Assembly: GCA_947178215.1 (NCBI GenBank)
Contig: CAMWXJ010000004.1
Location: forward strand, 1-64,000
DNA: 64,000 nt
DNA from: an uncultured Porphyromonadaceae bacterium
GTDB lineage: Bacteria; Bacteroidota; Bacteroidia; Bacteroidales; Muribaculaceae
Direction of reading: 5' to 3'
Of this stretch, positions 9,222-17,443 are shown piece by piece. A program made the translations under genes and the position numbers. The notes below the pieces were generated by a model. It ran no database searches. It was not told the DNA's origin and saw nothing but the letters and a program-made list of their open reading frames with translations. Numbering within the stretch: position 1 is the first letter of the stretch; each line of letters opens with the position of its first letter.

Positions 9222-9973
9222 TTAAAGGAATGATATTTGCGGCCGGACTCGGCACACGTCTCAGGCCGCTAACCGACACAATGCCGAAAGCGATGATTGA
9301 AGTCGGCCGACGCCCCATGCTCCGACGCGTTATCGACAGCATGGCTGCTGCCGGCATTGCCGAGATAGTAGTCAACGTGCATCACTTCGCCGGCATGGTA
9401 GCCGACTACATAGAGCGACACCGCGACGAGATTCAGGCCCGGATAATCATATCCGACGAGAGCGACCTGCTGCTCGACACCGGCGGCGGACTGCTCCGCG
9501 CGGCCCCGCTGCTCGAAGACTCCGACGCCGTGGTGCTCCACAACGCCGACATTCTGTGCGACGCCGACCTCGCCCTGCTCACTGAGATGCACCTGTTTAC
9601 AGGAGCCGACGCCACGCTGATGACCGACCCGCTGCGCGAGTCGTCGCGACGGCTGCTTTTCGACACCGATTTCCGACTCCATGGGCGCATCAACCTAAAA
9701 TCTGGCGCAATCTCACCGACCGGTCTGAATGCCGAAGGGCTGCACCGCGCGTCATTCCAGGGTATTCACGTGGTGTCGCCGAGGGTATTTCCCGCACTCG
9801 CCGAATACGCCGGCGCAACAGCTCGCGAGGTGTTCTCGATTACAGATTTCTACTGCGACACAGCCGCCACACTCGACATACGCGGATATGTGGCCGAACG
9901 CCCCTCGACATGGCTCGACGTGGGCCGACCCGAATCGCTCGCCGAAGCAAGGCGCCTTTATGCCGAGACTTAA
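9218..9973 (+). CDS. MurU-like sugar-1-phosphate nucleotidyltransferase
   Basis: This 251-residue protein is a nucleotidyltransferase of the GT-A/Rossmann NTP-transferase family. The signature FAAGLGTRLRPLTDTMPKAM lies at residues 6-25, and the metal/nucleotide loop is LHNADILCD (about 108-116). With the preceding AmgK-like kinase it probably makes UDP-MurNAc or a related nucleotide sugar, as in the AmgK-MurU cell-wall recycling route described in Pseudomonas. It starts within the stop of that gene (ATGA), a sign of translational coupling. A mannose-1-phosphate or glucose-1-phosphate transferase is a possible alternative. Its stop overlaps the tail of the convergent EamA pseudogene. Confidence 0.78.
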   Translation: MIKGMIFAAGLGTRLRPLTDTMPKAMIEVGRRPMLRRVIDSMAAAGIAEIVVNVHHFAGMVADYIERHRDEIQARIIISDESDLLLDTGGGLLRAAPLLEDSDAVVLHNADILCDADLALLTEMHLFTGADATLMTDPLRESSRRLLFDTDFRLHGRINLKSGAISPTGLNAEGLHRASFQGIHVVSPRVFPALAEYAGATAREVFSITDFYCDTAATLDIRGYVAERPSTWLDVGRPESLAEARRLYAET

Positions 9974-10956
9974 CCGGCGGTCGCACGCCGTCTCTTTCCC
10001 ACATTGGTCAGCACCATGCCCCCTACAATGATGAGCATGGCCACGACCTGTATCCATTTCAGGCGGTCAAGCCCATCATCACCGACGATATTGTAGCGAA
10101 CACCGGCAGCAGATATTGGTAAATCGACACCATCTCCGAGCCGATATCCTTAATTGCAGGCTGCACCAAAAAAATAAGCTATAAACGTGGGACACAGCAG
10201 TATGAACGAAATCTCTATCCAGGGCACCGCCTCGGAGGTGTGCATGAGCGGAAGCTTGTCGAAGCCTGCAAGCAGGACAAGGGCGGGCAGCCCGGCGAAA
10301 AGAAACACCCAGCGCAGCATGGTGACAGGGCGATAGGTCTTGCTCGGCCCTTCGAGAATCACGAGATAGAAAGCGTAGCAGATACACGACAGTATGGCAA
10401 GCGTGATGCCTATGAGATTGTCTTTGCCGGCATCGCCGCTACCGCCCGCGGCGAGAATCACCACCGCGGCGCCGGCAAACGACACCACGATACCGGCGTA
10501 TTCGAGCCCCGAGGGGCGCCGGTGCAGAAACATCACCCCCATGAGTATCACAAACAGGGGTGGCAGCGTCATGATTATCGACACATCGATAGGATTGGCG
10601 TATCTCAGCGACATCACGAAAAGATAGATGAAGCCAAACAGCCCGATAAAGCCGCCGAGAAGCAACTTTTTCCAGTCGCCGCGGTTGATTTTGCCACAAT
10701 GCATAAACAGAGAGGCTATCCAGAACAACACGCAGCCGCCAACAAGCCTCACGGCCGTGATACTCTCGCTTGTCATCCATTCCGGAATAAGCGCCTTGGT
10801 TACCGACACATTGACGCCCCAGAATATCGAGGCCACAAGGATGCAGGTGTTGCCTGCGATAAATTTCCCGGTCGAGGGGCGTTGCGGCTGAGCTGCATGG
10901 TTTGCCGCGTCCTGACCAGGGCTTTGCTGTGAGTTTTCCATATCTGTCTGCTGCAT
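9970..10956 (-). pseudogene. EamA/DMT family transporter, two frameshifts
   Basis: The intact part (10956 to 10150) encodes most of a ten-helix drug/metabolite transporter with two EamA domains (WGVNVSVTKALIPEW, then FAGAAVVILAAG). The frame breaks at a run of seven A (10168-10174), giving GAACN and a stop. Removing one base restores FLVQPAIKDIGSEM and SIYQYLLPVFATISS. A second shift near 10072-10074 (CCC) is needed to reach GLDRLKWIQ and VGGMVLTNVG, ending at 9970. The two shifts cancel. The restored protein would have 328 residues, typical for the family. Either the gene is recently broken or these are homopolymer sequencing errors. The substrate is unknown. The start could be 10956 or 10941. 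Confidence 0.8.
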
Positions 10957-11017
10957 TAATAGTGGGAGAGAGCATTGTGATAACGCCTCTCAGCCGACAG
11001 ATGTTTAGGTGCGCAGG

Positions 11018-11902
11018 TCAGCGGCGTCCCTCCACAAGCTGGATCATGGCGTCGGCATGGTCAGCGTCGACACCGAGGGTGATTGCGTGGCGACGGTCGT
11101 ACTTCGCCTCCTCGTCACGGTAGCGGAGTTTGCCGAGCATGGCACGATAGAGATACAGCTCGCCATCCTCGGGGGCATAACGCATGGCCTCAGCTATATC
11201 CTCGGAGGCGCCGGCAGGATCGGCGGTAAGTATGCGGCACAGCGCGCGGCGGCCTAGCCAGTCGGCATCGCCCGGAAATTTCTCCACCAGTGTAGAGAGC
11301 GGAGGAATAGCTTGCATATACTCGCCGACAGCTATATAAAGCAGAGCGTTGCCTGTGGCTGCCGCAACATGGGCCTCGTCGCCGGGCATGTGGCTCAGAA
11401 TACCGAAATCAGCGCGCGCCCGGTCTATCGAGTCGCTGCGAAGTGCAAGCATGCCGCGAATGAGCCGCGCCTCCACGAGGGTGGAATCTATATCAAGCGC
11501 ATCGCTCAGGTCGGCGTAGGCCTCATCGTAAAGGCCGGCGCCACGAAACACCTGCGCGCGGTTGAGGGCGGCGATAGTGCTGCCGGGGAGCATGCGGCGC
11601 GCGTCGGTGAGCGTGGCTATGGCGCCGTCAACATCCCCCGCTTCGTTAAGGCACATGCCCATGTTGCACATAAGAAGCGGATTGAGGGCATTGCTCGGCT
11701 GCATACGCATCGCCTGGCGATAGGTGTCGGCAGCGGCGGCCCAATACTCGCACTGCATCAGCGAATCGGCTTTCGCGGCGAGGTCGAGATACGCGTCAGC
11801 CTGCGTTGCGGGTTTACGCACCAAGGAGTCGGGCTGTGTCTGCGCAGTGAGCCCGAAGGCCGCGCCGAGCGTTATGATAATGATGGCTATTAATCGTGTC
11901 AT
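11018..11902 (-). CDS. secreted tetratricopeptide-repeat protein
   Basis: A 294-residue protein with a signal peptide (MTRLIAIIIITLGAAFGLTAQ) followed by about six TPR-like helical pairs, such as YWAAAADTYRQAMRMQPSN, GDVDGAIATLTDARRMLPGS and GLYDEAYADLSDALDIDS. TPRs mediate protein-protein contacts, so this is probably a periplasmic scaffold. No enzyme domain is seen. It sits 61 bases upstream of the EamA pseudogene on the same strand and diverges from aroE. A -7 box lies only 4 bases before its start codon. I cannot name a specific partner. Confidence 0.75.
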   Translation of the reverse strand: MTRLIAIIIITLGAAFGLTAQTQPDSLVRKPATQADAYLDLAAKADSLMQCEYWAAAADTYRQAMRMQPSNALNPLLMCNMGMCLNEAGDVDGAIATLTDARRMLPGSTIAALNRAQVFRGAGLYDEAYADLSDALDIDSTLVEARLIRGMLALRSDSIDRARADFGILSHMPGDEAHVAAATGNALLYIAVGEYMQAIPPLSTLVEKFPGDADWLGRRALCRILTADPAGASEDIAEAMRYAPEDGELYLYRAMLGKLRYRDEEAKYDRRHAITLGVDADHADAMIQLVEGRR

Positions 11903-11906
11903 GCCA

Positions 11907-11914
11907 CAAAATTA
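11907..11914 (-). promoter_or_regulatory. -7 element (TAATTTTG) next to the TPR gene start
   Basis: On the minus strand TAATTTTG ends 4 bases before the ATG of the TPR gene. It shares a short divergent intergenic region with the aroE promoter. Use of it would give a leaderless mRNA. Confidence 0.42.
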
Positions 11915-11958
11915 CACCAAATCTCGGCGCGGTTATGGAATGTTGACGGAAAATAACT

Positions 11959-11966
11959 TAAATTTG
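11959..11966 (+). promoter_or_regulatory. -7 element (TAAATTTG) next to the aroE start
   Basis: TAAATTTG ends 4 bases before the aroE ATG. The spacing to the ATG is the same as in the divergent TPR gene. Confidence 0.42.
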
Positions 11967-11970
11967 CATC

Positions 11971-12747
11971 ATGCAACAACTATACGGACTTATTGGCCGC
12001 ACTCTCGGCCACTCCTTTTCGCGCGACTTCTTCAGCAAGAAGTTTGCGGCGGAATATATTGACGCTGACTACGTCAACTTCGAGCTGCCCGACATCGGCG
12101 ACTTCATGGAGCTGGTGGCCGAAGCGATAGACCTATGCGGCCTAAACGTCACCATACCCTACAAAGAACAGATTATCCCATACCTCAACTCGGTGGCCGA
12201 TGCCGCAAGGGAGATTGGGGCTGTGAACACAATACGCGTCGACTACGACGGACGCGGCGGCATCACCCTCACCGGCCACAACACCGACTGTATCGGCTTC
12301 GCCGACTCCGTGAGACCGTTGCTGCGGCCGGAGATGAAGCGGGCGCTTGTGCTCGGCACCGGAGGCGCCTCAAAAGCGGTTATATACGCCCTGCGCAGCC
12401 TCGGTATAGAACCGGTTCAAGTGAGCCGCACAGCAGCCGCGGGACGGCTCACATACGCCGACCTCACGCCCGAGGTCATGGCCTCGCACACGGTGATTGT
12501 CAACACCACGCCGCTCGGCATGTGGCCCGATGTCGGTTCGTGCCCCGACATACCGTATCAGTTGCTCACACCAGGTCATCTCTGTTACGACGTGGTATAC
12601 AACCCCGAAAACACAGAGTTCATGAAACGCGCCGCCGCCCGTGGCGCCACAGTCAAAAACGGGCTCGAAATGCTTCGCCTGCAAGCCGAAGCCGCATGGC
12701 AGATATGGCAACAGTCAAACGCACCCGCCACTGTGGCGGCAATGTGA
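11971..12747 (+). CDS. aroE: shikimate dehydrogenase (NADP+)
   Basis: This 258-residue enzyme reduces 3-dehydroshikimate to shikimate in the chorismate pathway. The substrate-binding N-terminus shows LIGRTLGHSFSRDFF, GLNVTIPYKEQ with the catalytic lysine (near 66), and GHNTDCIGF with the paired aspartate. The Rossmann glycine loop is LGTGGASKAV (about 129-138), followed by VNTTPLGMWPD. Length and motif order are standard. The start ATG lies directly behind a -7 box. The 3' end overlaps the next reading frame, so aroE and the HPPK-like gene are probably co-transcribed and link aromatic and folate synthesis. Confidence 0.95.
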   Translation: MQQLYGLIGRTLGHSFSRDFFSKKFAAEYIDADYVNFELPDIGDFMELVAEAIDLCGLNVTIPYKEQIIPYLNSVADAAREIGAVNTIRVDYDGRGGITLTGHNTDCIGFADSVRPLLRPEMKRALVLGTGGASKAVIYALRSLGIEPVQVSRTAAAGRLTYADLTPEVMASHTVIVNTTPLGMWPDVGSCPDIPYQLLTPGHLCYDVVYNPENTEFMKRAAARGATVKNGLEMLRLQAEAAWQIWQQSNAPATVAAM

Positions 12748-13142
12748 CGGCCCTGCTGTCGGTAGGCTCCAACGCCGCCGGCTCGCGCCTGAGAGTGGAA
12801 CAGGCCATGGCTTTTGCCGGGGCCCGCTTCGGCGCGCTCGGCGCTTCGGCTGTGTTTGTCACGCCCGACATCCGTGCCGACGTCATACCAATGATGCCTC
12901 GTGCCCCCTATGCCAACGCAGTAATGGCCGTCTCTACGCCGCGGCCTCCCTTGCTCGCCGCCTCATATCTCGCTTTCAACGCTGAGCTGAAAGCGCTCGA
13001 ACATCTGCTCGGACGGCGCAAGGAGCACAAGCAGCACTGCCTCGTCAACATCGACATCGACGCCGTGACGTTCTGCGGACGCATCATGCGCCACGTCGAC
13101 TGGCTCCGCCCCTACTATCATCCCCGCGCGCTCACCGTCTGA
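12705..13142 (+). CDS. short HPPK (FolK)-like protein
   Basis: This product of about 132-145 residues resembles 6-hydroxymethyl-7,8-dihydropterin pyrophosphokinase. It keeps a GSN segment near the start (LLSVGSNAAGSRLRVEQA), PYANAVMAVSTPRPP, LEHLLGRRKEH, and NIDIDAVTF in place of the family's DLDIL. A closing YYHPRAL resembles the usual PHP. The second Asp-rich and RxxPRxxDxD elements are weak, so catalysis is uncertain. The start may be ATG 12705, or GTG 12744, which overlaps the aroE stop. The SVGSN family start favours the later site. The position after aroE supports a folate-linked role. It could also be a degenerate relative beside a true folK elsewhere. Confidence 0.6.
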   Translation: MATVKRTRHCGGNVTALLSVGSNAAGSRLRVEQAMAFAGARFGALGASAVFVTPDIRADVIPMMPRAPYANAVMAVSTPRPPLLAASYLAFNAELKALEHLLGRRKEHKQHCLVNIDIDAVTFCGRIMRHVDWLRPYYHPRALTV

Positions 13143-13200
13143 CTGTTGCCACCGCGACGTTTCGCCCCTGACGACGCAATAAATCCGCACAGCGGGCGTT

Positions 13201-13965
13201 ATGGGTATGATGAAATGTTATCGCCGAACCAACGCCCTCGTGCGCACGCGCCTGCTCGCTATGTGCGCGGCATTGGCCACAGTGCTACTGTGTGCCATGC
13301 CCGCCGATGCACGGATGCGCAACGACAAGCTGCTCAACCGTCCGTATGCCGACAACCGCGCCTGGCATCTCGGCTTCGGCATCGGATTGCAGAGCCTCGA
13401 CCTCGCACTGACCCACAACGGATTCACTACCACCGACGGCGAGACATGGTTTATGGAGCAGCCGTCGTGGTCGCCCGGCTTCACTATCAACGCGCTGGTC
13501 GACTTCCGCCTCAACAGCTGGTTTAACGTGCGGCTCAGTCCCGGAATGTATTTCGGCAACCGCATCATAAAAATGGTCGACACCACTCTCGGCAGCCAGG
13601 AGAATCAGAACCTCAAATCCACGTTCGTAGCGCTTCCGGTTGATTTGCGTTACTCGGCGCTGCGCTTTGGCAACCTGAAACCTTACCTCACAGCGGGAGT
13701 AATGGGAGTGGCCGACGTCGCCAAGAAGCGCGACGATTATCTGCGCCTCAGGACTTTCGACACCTACATCACAGTAGGCTTCGGATGCGACTTCTATCTC
13801 CCCTTTTTCAAGCTTAACCCGGAATTGAAGTTTTGTTTTGGCCTCGGCGACATTTTACAGCACGACCGCCCTGACCTGGCCGACAATCCCTCAGCCATGA
13901 AGTTCACGAAGTCGCTGTCAAAGGCGCGCTCCAACATGGTCGTGCTTACCTTTTTCTTTGAATGA
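13201..13965 (+). CDS. porT: PorT-like outer-membrane protein of type IX secretion
   Basis: A 254-residue protein with a signal sequence (hydrophobic LLAMCAALATVLLCAMPADA, about 18-37) and an eight-stranded-barrel pattern typical of the PorT/outer-membrane beta-barrel family. Segments LGFGIGLQSLDLAL, VRLSPGMYFGNR, PVDLRYSAL and YLTAGVMG are characteristic. PorT is needed for assembly of the type IX secretion system that exports CTD-tagged proteins. The gene directly precedes and overlaps porP (ATGA), and heads the T9SS operon. Other Bacteroidota PorT-family proteins look similar, so the assignment leans on context. Confidence 0.8.
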   Translation: MGMMKCYRRTNALVRTRLLAMCAALATVLLCAMPADARMRNDKLLNRPYADNRAWHLGFGIGLQSLDLALTHNGFTTTDGETWFMEQPSWSPGFTINALVDFRLNSWFNVRLSPGMYFGNRIIKMVDTTLGSQENQNLKSTFVALPVDLRYSALRFGNLKPYLTAGVMGVADVAKKRDDYLRLRTFDTYITVGFGCDFYLPFFKLNPELKFCFGLGDILQHDRPDLADNPSAMKFTKSLSKARSNMVVLTFFFE

Positions 13966-15023
13966 TACAGCACGGCGCCATGAATCTCCGCGTAACAGTA
14001 CTTAGCATAATTGCCGTCGTGGCGCTGTGTGCAGTGCCGTGGCGTGCCTCGGCGCAATACAACGAGCCGCTTCTCGGCCAGTATTACGAGATGCCGGCGT
14101 TCTACAATCCGGGAGCCATAGGGCTAAGCGACCGTATCAGGGTGCGCGCCGGAGCACGGCTGCAATGGATCGGCATCAACCGCGCCCCGGTGTCGGTTAT
14201 CGGCACCGCCGATATGCCGCTGAAATTAGGCCGACGCCGAATGGCCGTGGGCCTGTCGCTCCAACAGGAAAGCTACGGCCTGTTCCGCAACTTCACCGGC
14301 GCCGCCCTCGTGGGCTACAAAGTAATGCTGCTCGGTGGTACTCTCACTTCCGGCCTGCGCATAGGCTTGCTCAACCAGAGCTTCCGCGGTTCGGAAGTGT
14401 ATATCCCCGACGATGACGACTATCATCAGTCCGACGACGACGCCATACCCACCGTCGATGTAGGCGGCAACGCGCTCGACCTCGGCCTCGGCCTCCACTA
14501 CGAGCGCCGCGGCTGGTATGCGGGGGCCGCGCTGCTCCACGCCAATGCCCCGACGGTGAGCTTCAACTCCGAGGGCCTCGGCTCGGGCACTGTAAACGAC
14601 TCACGCGCCGACGGCACCGACGACAGCACGGCACCCGAGACGACACAATACTACGAGTTTCCCGTCGACCGCACCCTATATTTCATAGTCGGGGGCAATA
14701 TCCCGGTTAAAAACACGTTGATAGAAGTGATGCCGTCGGTCATCGCAGTCTCCGACTTCAACGACTTCACAGGCATTGCCACTTGTCGGCTGCGCTACAA
14801 CAAGCTGGTGAGCGGAGGCCTGAGCTACCGCTACCGCGAAGCCGTAGCCCTGCACCTCGGCGTAGAGCTCAAAAACTTCTATGCGGGATACACCTACGAG
14901 TATCCCGTCAACGACATAGGCCGCGCCTCATCGGGAAGTCACGAGCTGATTGCGGGCTACTCGTTTAAGCTCGACCTCAGCGACAAAAACAGAAACAAGC
15001 AGAAAAGCATCCGCATACTCTGA
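13962..15023 (+). CDS. porP: PorP/SprF family type IX secretion outer-membrane protein
   Basis: About 347-353 residues with a signal peptide ending at ASAQYNEP. The N-terminal QYYEMPAFYNPGAIGLSDRIRV segment is the hallmark of PorP/SprF proteins, followed by RLQWIGI. The rest is a beta-barrel. PorP-type proteins link the PorKLMN core to the outer membrane and in some cases anchor cargo at the surface. The start ATG overlaps the porT stop; ATG 13980 is an alternative. An acidic loop (DDDDYHQSDDD, near residue 150) is probably exposed. It lies 27 bases before gldK. Confidence is high from both sequence and order. Confidence 0.9.
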   Translation: MIQHGAMNLRVTVLSIIAVVALCAVPWRASAQYNEPLLGQYYEMPAFYNPGAIGLSDRIRVRAGARLQWIGINRAPVSVIGTADMPLKLGRRRMAVGLSLQQESYGLFRNFTGAALVGYKVMLLGGTLTSGLRIGLLNQSFRGSEVYIPDDDDYHQSDDDAIPTVDVGGNALDLGLGLHYERRGWYAGAALLHANAPTVSFNSEGLGSGTVNDSRADGTDDSTAPETTQYYEFPVDRTLYFIVGGNIPVKNTLIEVMPSVIAVSDFNDFTGIATCRLRYNKLVSGGLSYRYREAVALHLGVELKNFYAGYTYEYPVNDIGRASSGSHELIAGYSFKLDLSDKNRNKQKSIRIL

Positions 15024-15050
15024 CATATCTCTCCCTTCATTACCACATAT

Positions 15051-16496
15051 ATGAAACACTGCCATTCATTATCAATACTTCCGGGCATTGCGGCAATAGC
15101 GGCTGTCGTGACGTCGTGCGCGGCAGGCAGCCACTCCAACGGCGGCGAGGTAACCGGCATCGGCGCCACATCATGGACCGAGCCCACCCCATATGGCATG
15201 GTGCTCGTCGACCGCGGCTCGATAAAGGCGGGTCCGCAGGAAGCCGACTCGCTGTGGGGGCTCGAACCCGACGCACGAGGCATATCGGTCGATGCTTTCT
15301 GGATGGACGAGACCGAAATCACCAATTCAAAATACAAGCAGTTCGTGTTCTGGGTGCGCGACTCGATTATCCGCGAGCGTCTCGCCGACCCGGCCTACGG
15401 CGGCAACGAGGATTTCAAGATTGAAGAAGATCGCGAGGGTAACCCCGTGACTCCACACCTCAACTGGAACAAACAGATTCCCTGGCGAAACCCCAACGAA
15501 GACGAGCAACGCGCTATCGAGAGCCTCTACCGCACCAACCCAATTACCGGCGCGAGAGAGCTGGACCACACTCAGCTCAACTACCGCTATGAGGTGTACA
15601 ACCACACAGAGGCCGCACGTCGCCGCAACCGTCTCGACCCGCGCCGCCGCGAGTACAACACCGACAAGCCGGTGCCCACCGAGCTCCCCGTCATATCCAA
15701 AGACACCGCATATTTCAACGACGAGGGCGAGATAGTGCGCGAGACCATTTCGCGCGCACTCACCGGCGACTACGACTTTGTCAATACCTACATCGTCAAT
15801 GTCTATCCCGACACCACGGCCTGGATTAACGACTTCGAGAACGCATACAACGAACCTTATGTGCGCATGTACTTCAACCACGGCGGCTATAACGAATACC
15901 CGGTAGTAGGAGTGAGCTGGGAGCAGGCCAACGCTTTCGCCAACTGGCGCACCGATTATCTCCGGCGGTCGATAGGACGCGAAGGGGCGTTTATCGAGCC
16001 TTACCGGCTGCCCACGGAAGCGGAATGGGAATATGCCGCCCGAGCCGGCGTGTCGGAAAACAAATACCCCTGGGAGGGCGACTTGCCGCTCACAGAAGAC
16101 AAGGGCTGCTTCTACGCCAACTTCAAGCCACAGGAGGGTAACTATGTGCAGGATGGCCACATCATTACCTCGCGGGTAGGCACATACGCTCCCAACGACT
16201 TCGGCCTCTACGACATGGCCGGCAACGTGAGCGAGTGGACTTCCACCGCCTACACCGAAAGCGTGAGCAAGCTCGCCGGCGACCTCAACCCCGAATACCG
16301 CTACGACGCCGCCGTAGAGGACCCTTACAGAATGAAGCGCAAGATTGTGCGCGGAGGCTCATGGAAAGACGTCGCTCACAACGTGCGCTCCGACCTCCGC
16401 ATGTGGGAATACCAGAATGAGCAGCGCTCGTATATCGGCTTCCGGTGCGTGCGCACACAGATAGGTTTCGCCAAGGGCAACAAGAAAGGCAAGTAA
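15051..16496 (+). CDS. gldK: type IX secretion lipoprotein GldK/PorK
   Basis: A 481-residue lipoprotein with Cys23 in the lipobox (AVVTSCAAG). Most of it is a formylglycine-generating-enzyme/sulfatase-modifying-factor-like domain: GMVLVDRGS, DETEITNSKYKQFV, YPVVGVSWEQANAFANWRT, RLPTEAEWEYAAR, NDFGLYDMAGNVSEW, and GFRCVR at the end. In T9SS this fold is structural, and PorK with PorN forms the ring under the outer membrane. An insertion (about 125-240) rich in charged residues is typical of GldK. It is the third gene of the porT-porP-gldKLMN cluster and is followed by gldL after 27 bases. Confidence 0.93.
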   Translation: MKHCHSLSILPGIAAIAAVVTSCAAGSHSNGGEVTGIGATSWTEPTPYGMVLVDRGSIKAGPQEADSLWGLEPDARGISVDAFWMDETEITNSKYKQFVFWVRDSIIRERLADPAYGGNEDFKIEEDREGNPVTPHLNWNKQIPWRNPNEDEQRAIESLYRTNPITGARELDHTQLNYRYEVYNHTEAARRRNRLDPRRREYNTDKPVPTELPVISKDTAYFNDEGEIVRETISRALTGDYDFVNTYIVNVYPDTTAWINDFENAYNEPYVRMYFNHGGYNEYPVVGVSWEQANAFANWRTDYLRRSIGREGAFIEPYRLPTEAEWEYAARAGVSENKYPWEGDLPLTEDKGCFYANFKPQEGNYVQDGHIITSRVGTYAPNDFGLYDMAGNVSEWTSTAYTESVSKLAGDLNPEYRYDAAVEDPYRMKRKIVRGGSWKDVAHNVRSDLRMWEYQNEQRSYIGFRCVRTQIGFAKGNKKGK

Positions 16497-16523
16497 TCTC
16501 TCTTCATCCAGTTCATCATAGCA

Positions 16524-17438
16524 ATGAAAAAAATCCGCAAATACAAGAATATCATCGAGCGCTTCCTCTCGGGCGAGAGCGGCCAGCGATTTTTTAACTT
16601 CGCTTACTCGATAGGCGCGGCCATTGTGATATGGGGCGCGCTCTTCAAGATTCTGCACCTGCCGGGAGGCTCCACGCTTCTATGTATCGGCATGGGTACA
16701 GAAGTGGTGATGTTTATACTCACCGCATTCGACCGCCCCTCGCGCGACTACCGCTGGGAAGAGGTGTTTCCCGCTCTTGCCGACAAGCCCGACAACGCAG
16801 AAGAGAGCGAACACCCCGGAGCTAATAATACTGCCGCAGCTACCGTTCACGCGACCACTGCCGCACAGGGAGCTTACAGGCATGTAGCAATGCCTCAGCT
16901 TACGGGCGAACCGGCTGCCGACGTTGCCGCCGTGACCGGAAACTACGTGGAGCGCATGAACGCTATCGCCGAACAGATGAGTCACCTCCTGGAATCTACC
17001 GAAGAGCTTAACCGCGCTTCGGAGACACTGCTTCAAGCCTATCGCGCCATCACCGACAACTCCGACTCTGTGGGAGCTTCGTCGACAGGCTATGTAGAGC
17101 AGATGCAGGCACTCAATCGCAACATCCAGGGGCTCAACACCATCTACGAGATTCAGCTCAAAAGCGTAAGCTCGCAACTCGATGCTATCGACCGTGTGAA
17201 CCGCGGCATCAAGGATATACGCGACATGTACGAGCGCTCCGCAAGCCATAGCTCACGCTATGCCGAGGAGACAGAGAAAATGACGCTCCACATACAGCAG
17301 CTCAATCATCTCTATGAACGCATGATTCAGGCGATGACCATCAACATGCATCATCCCGGGGCACATGCGGCCGCCTCGCCGGCTCCCCATGCGGCCCGAC
17401 AGCACGAAACGCCCGCACCTCAACCCGCAACCGTATAA
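16524..17438 (+). CDS. gldL: type IX secretion motor protein GldL/PorL
   Basis: A 304-residue inner-membrane protein. Two membrane helices lie at about 25-45 and 52-71 (FNFAYSIGAAIVIWGALFKI, LLCIGMGTEVVMFILTAF), with the conserved FKILHLPGG between them. GldL and GldM form the proton-driven motor of T9SS. A long cytoplasmic coiled-coil region follows, with TGNYVERMNAIAEQMSHLLE and IQGLNTIYEIQL. The tail is Ala/Pro/His-rich. It is followed by gldM after only 5 bases. The Glu in the second helix (TEVVM) is a candidate for the motor's essential acidic residue. Confidence 0.94.
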   Translation: MKKIRKYKNIIERFLSGESGQRFFNFAYSIGAAIVIWGALFKILHLPGGSTLLCIGMGTEVVMFILTAFDRPSRDYRWEEVFPALADKPDNAEESEHPGANNTAAATVHATTAAQGAYRHVAMPQLTGEPAADVAAVTGNYVERMNAIAEQMSHLLESTEELNRASETLLQAYRAITDNSDSVGASSTGYVEQMQALNRNIQGLNTIYEIQLKSVSSQLDAIDRVNRGIKDIRDMYERSASHSSRYAEETEKMTLHIQQLNHLYERMIQAMTINMHHPGAHAAASPAPHAARQHETPAPQPATV

Positions 17439-17443
17439 TCAGC

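Noticed and set aside
9970-10956. Programmed frameshift in the EamA gene
   Set aside because: The A-run lacks a recognisable slippery heptamer plus downstream structure, and two separate shifts are needed. Pseudogene or sequencing error is more likely.
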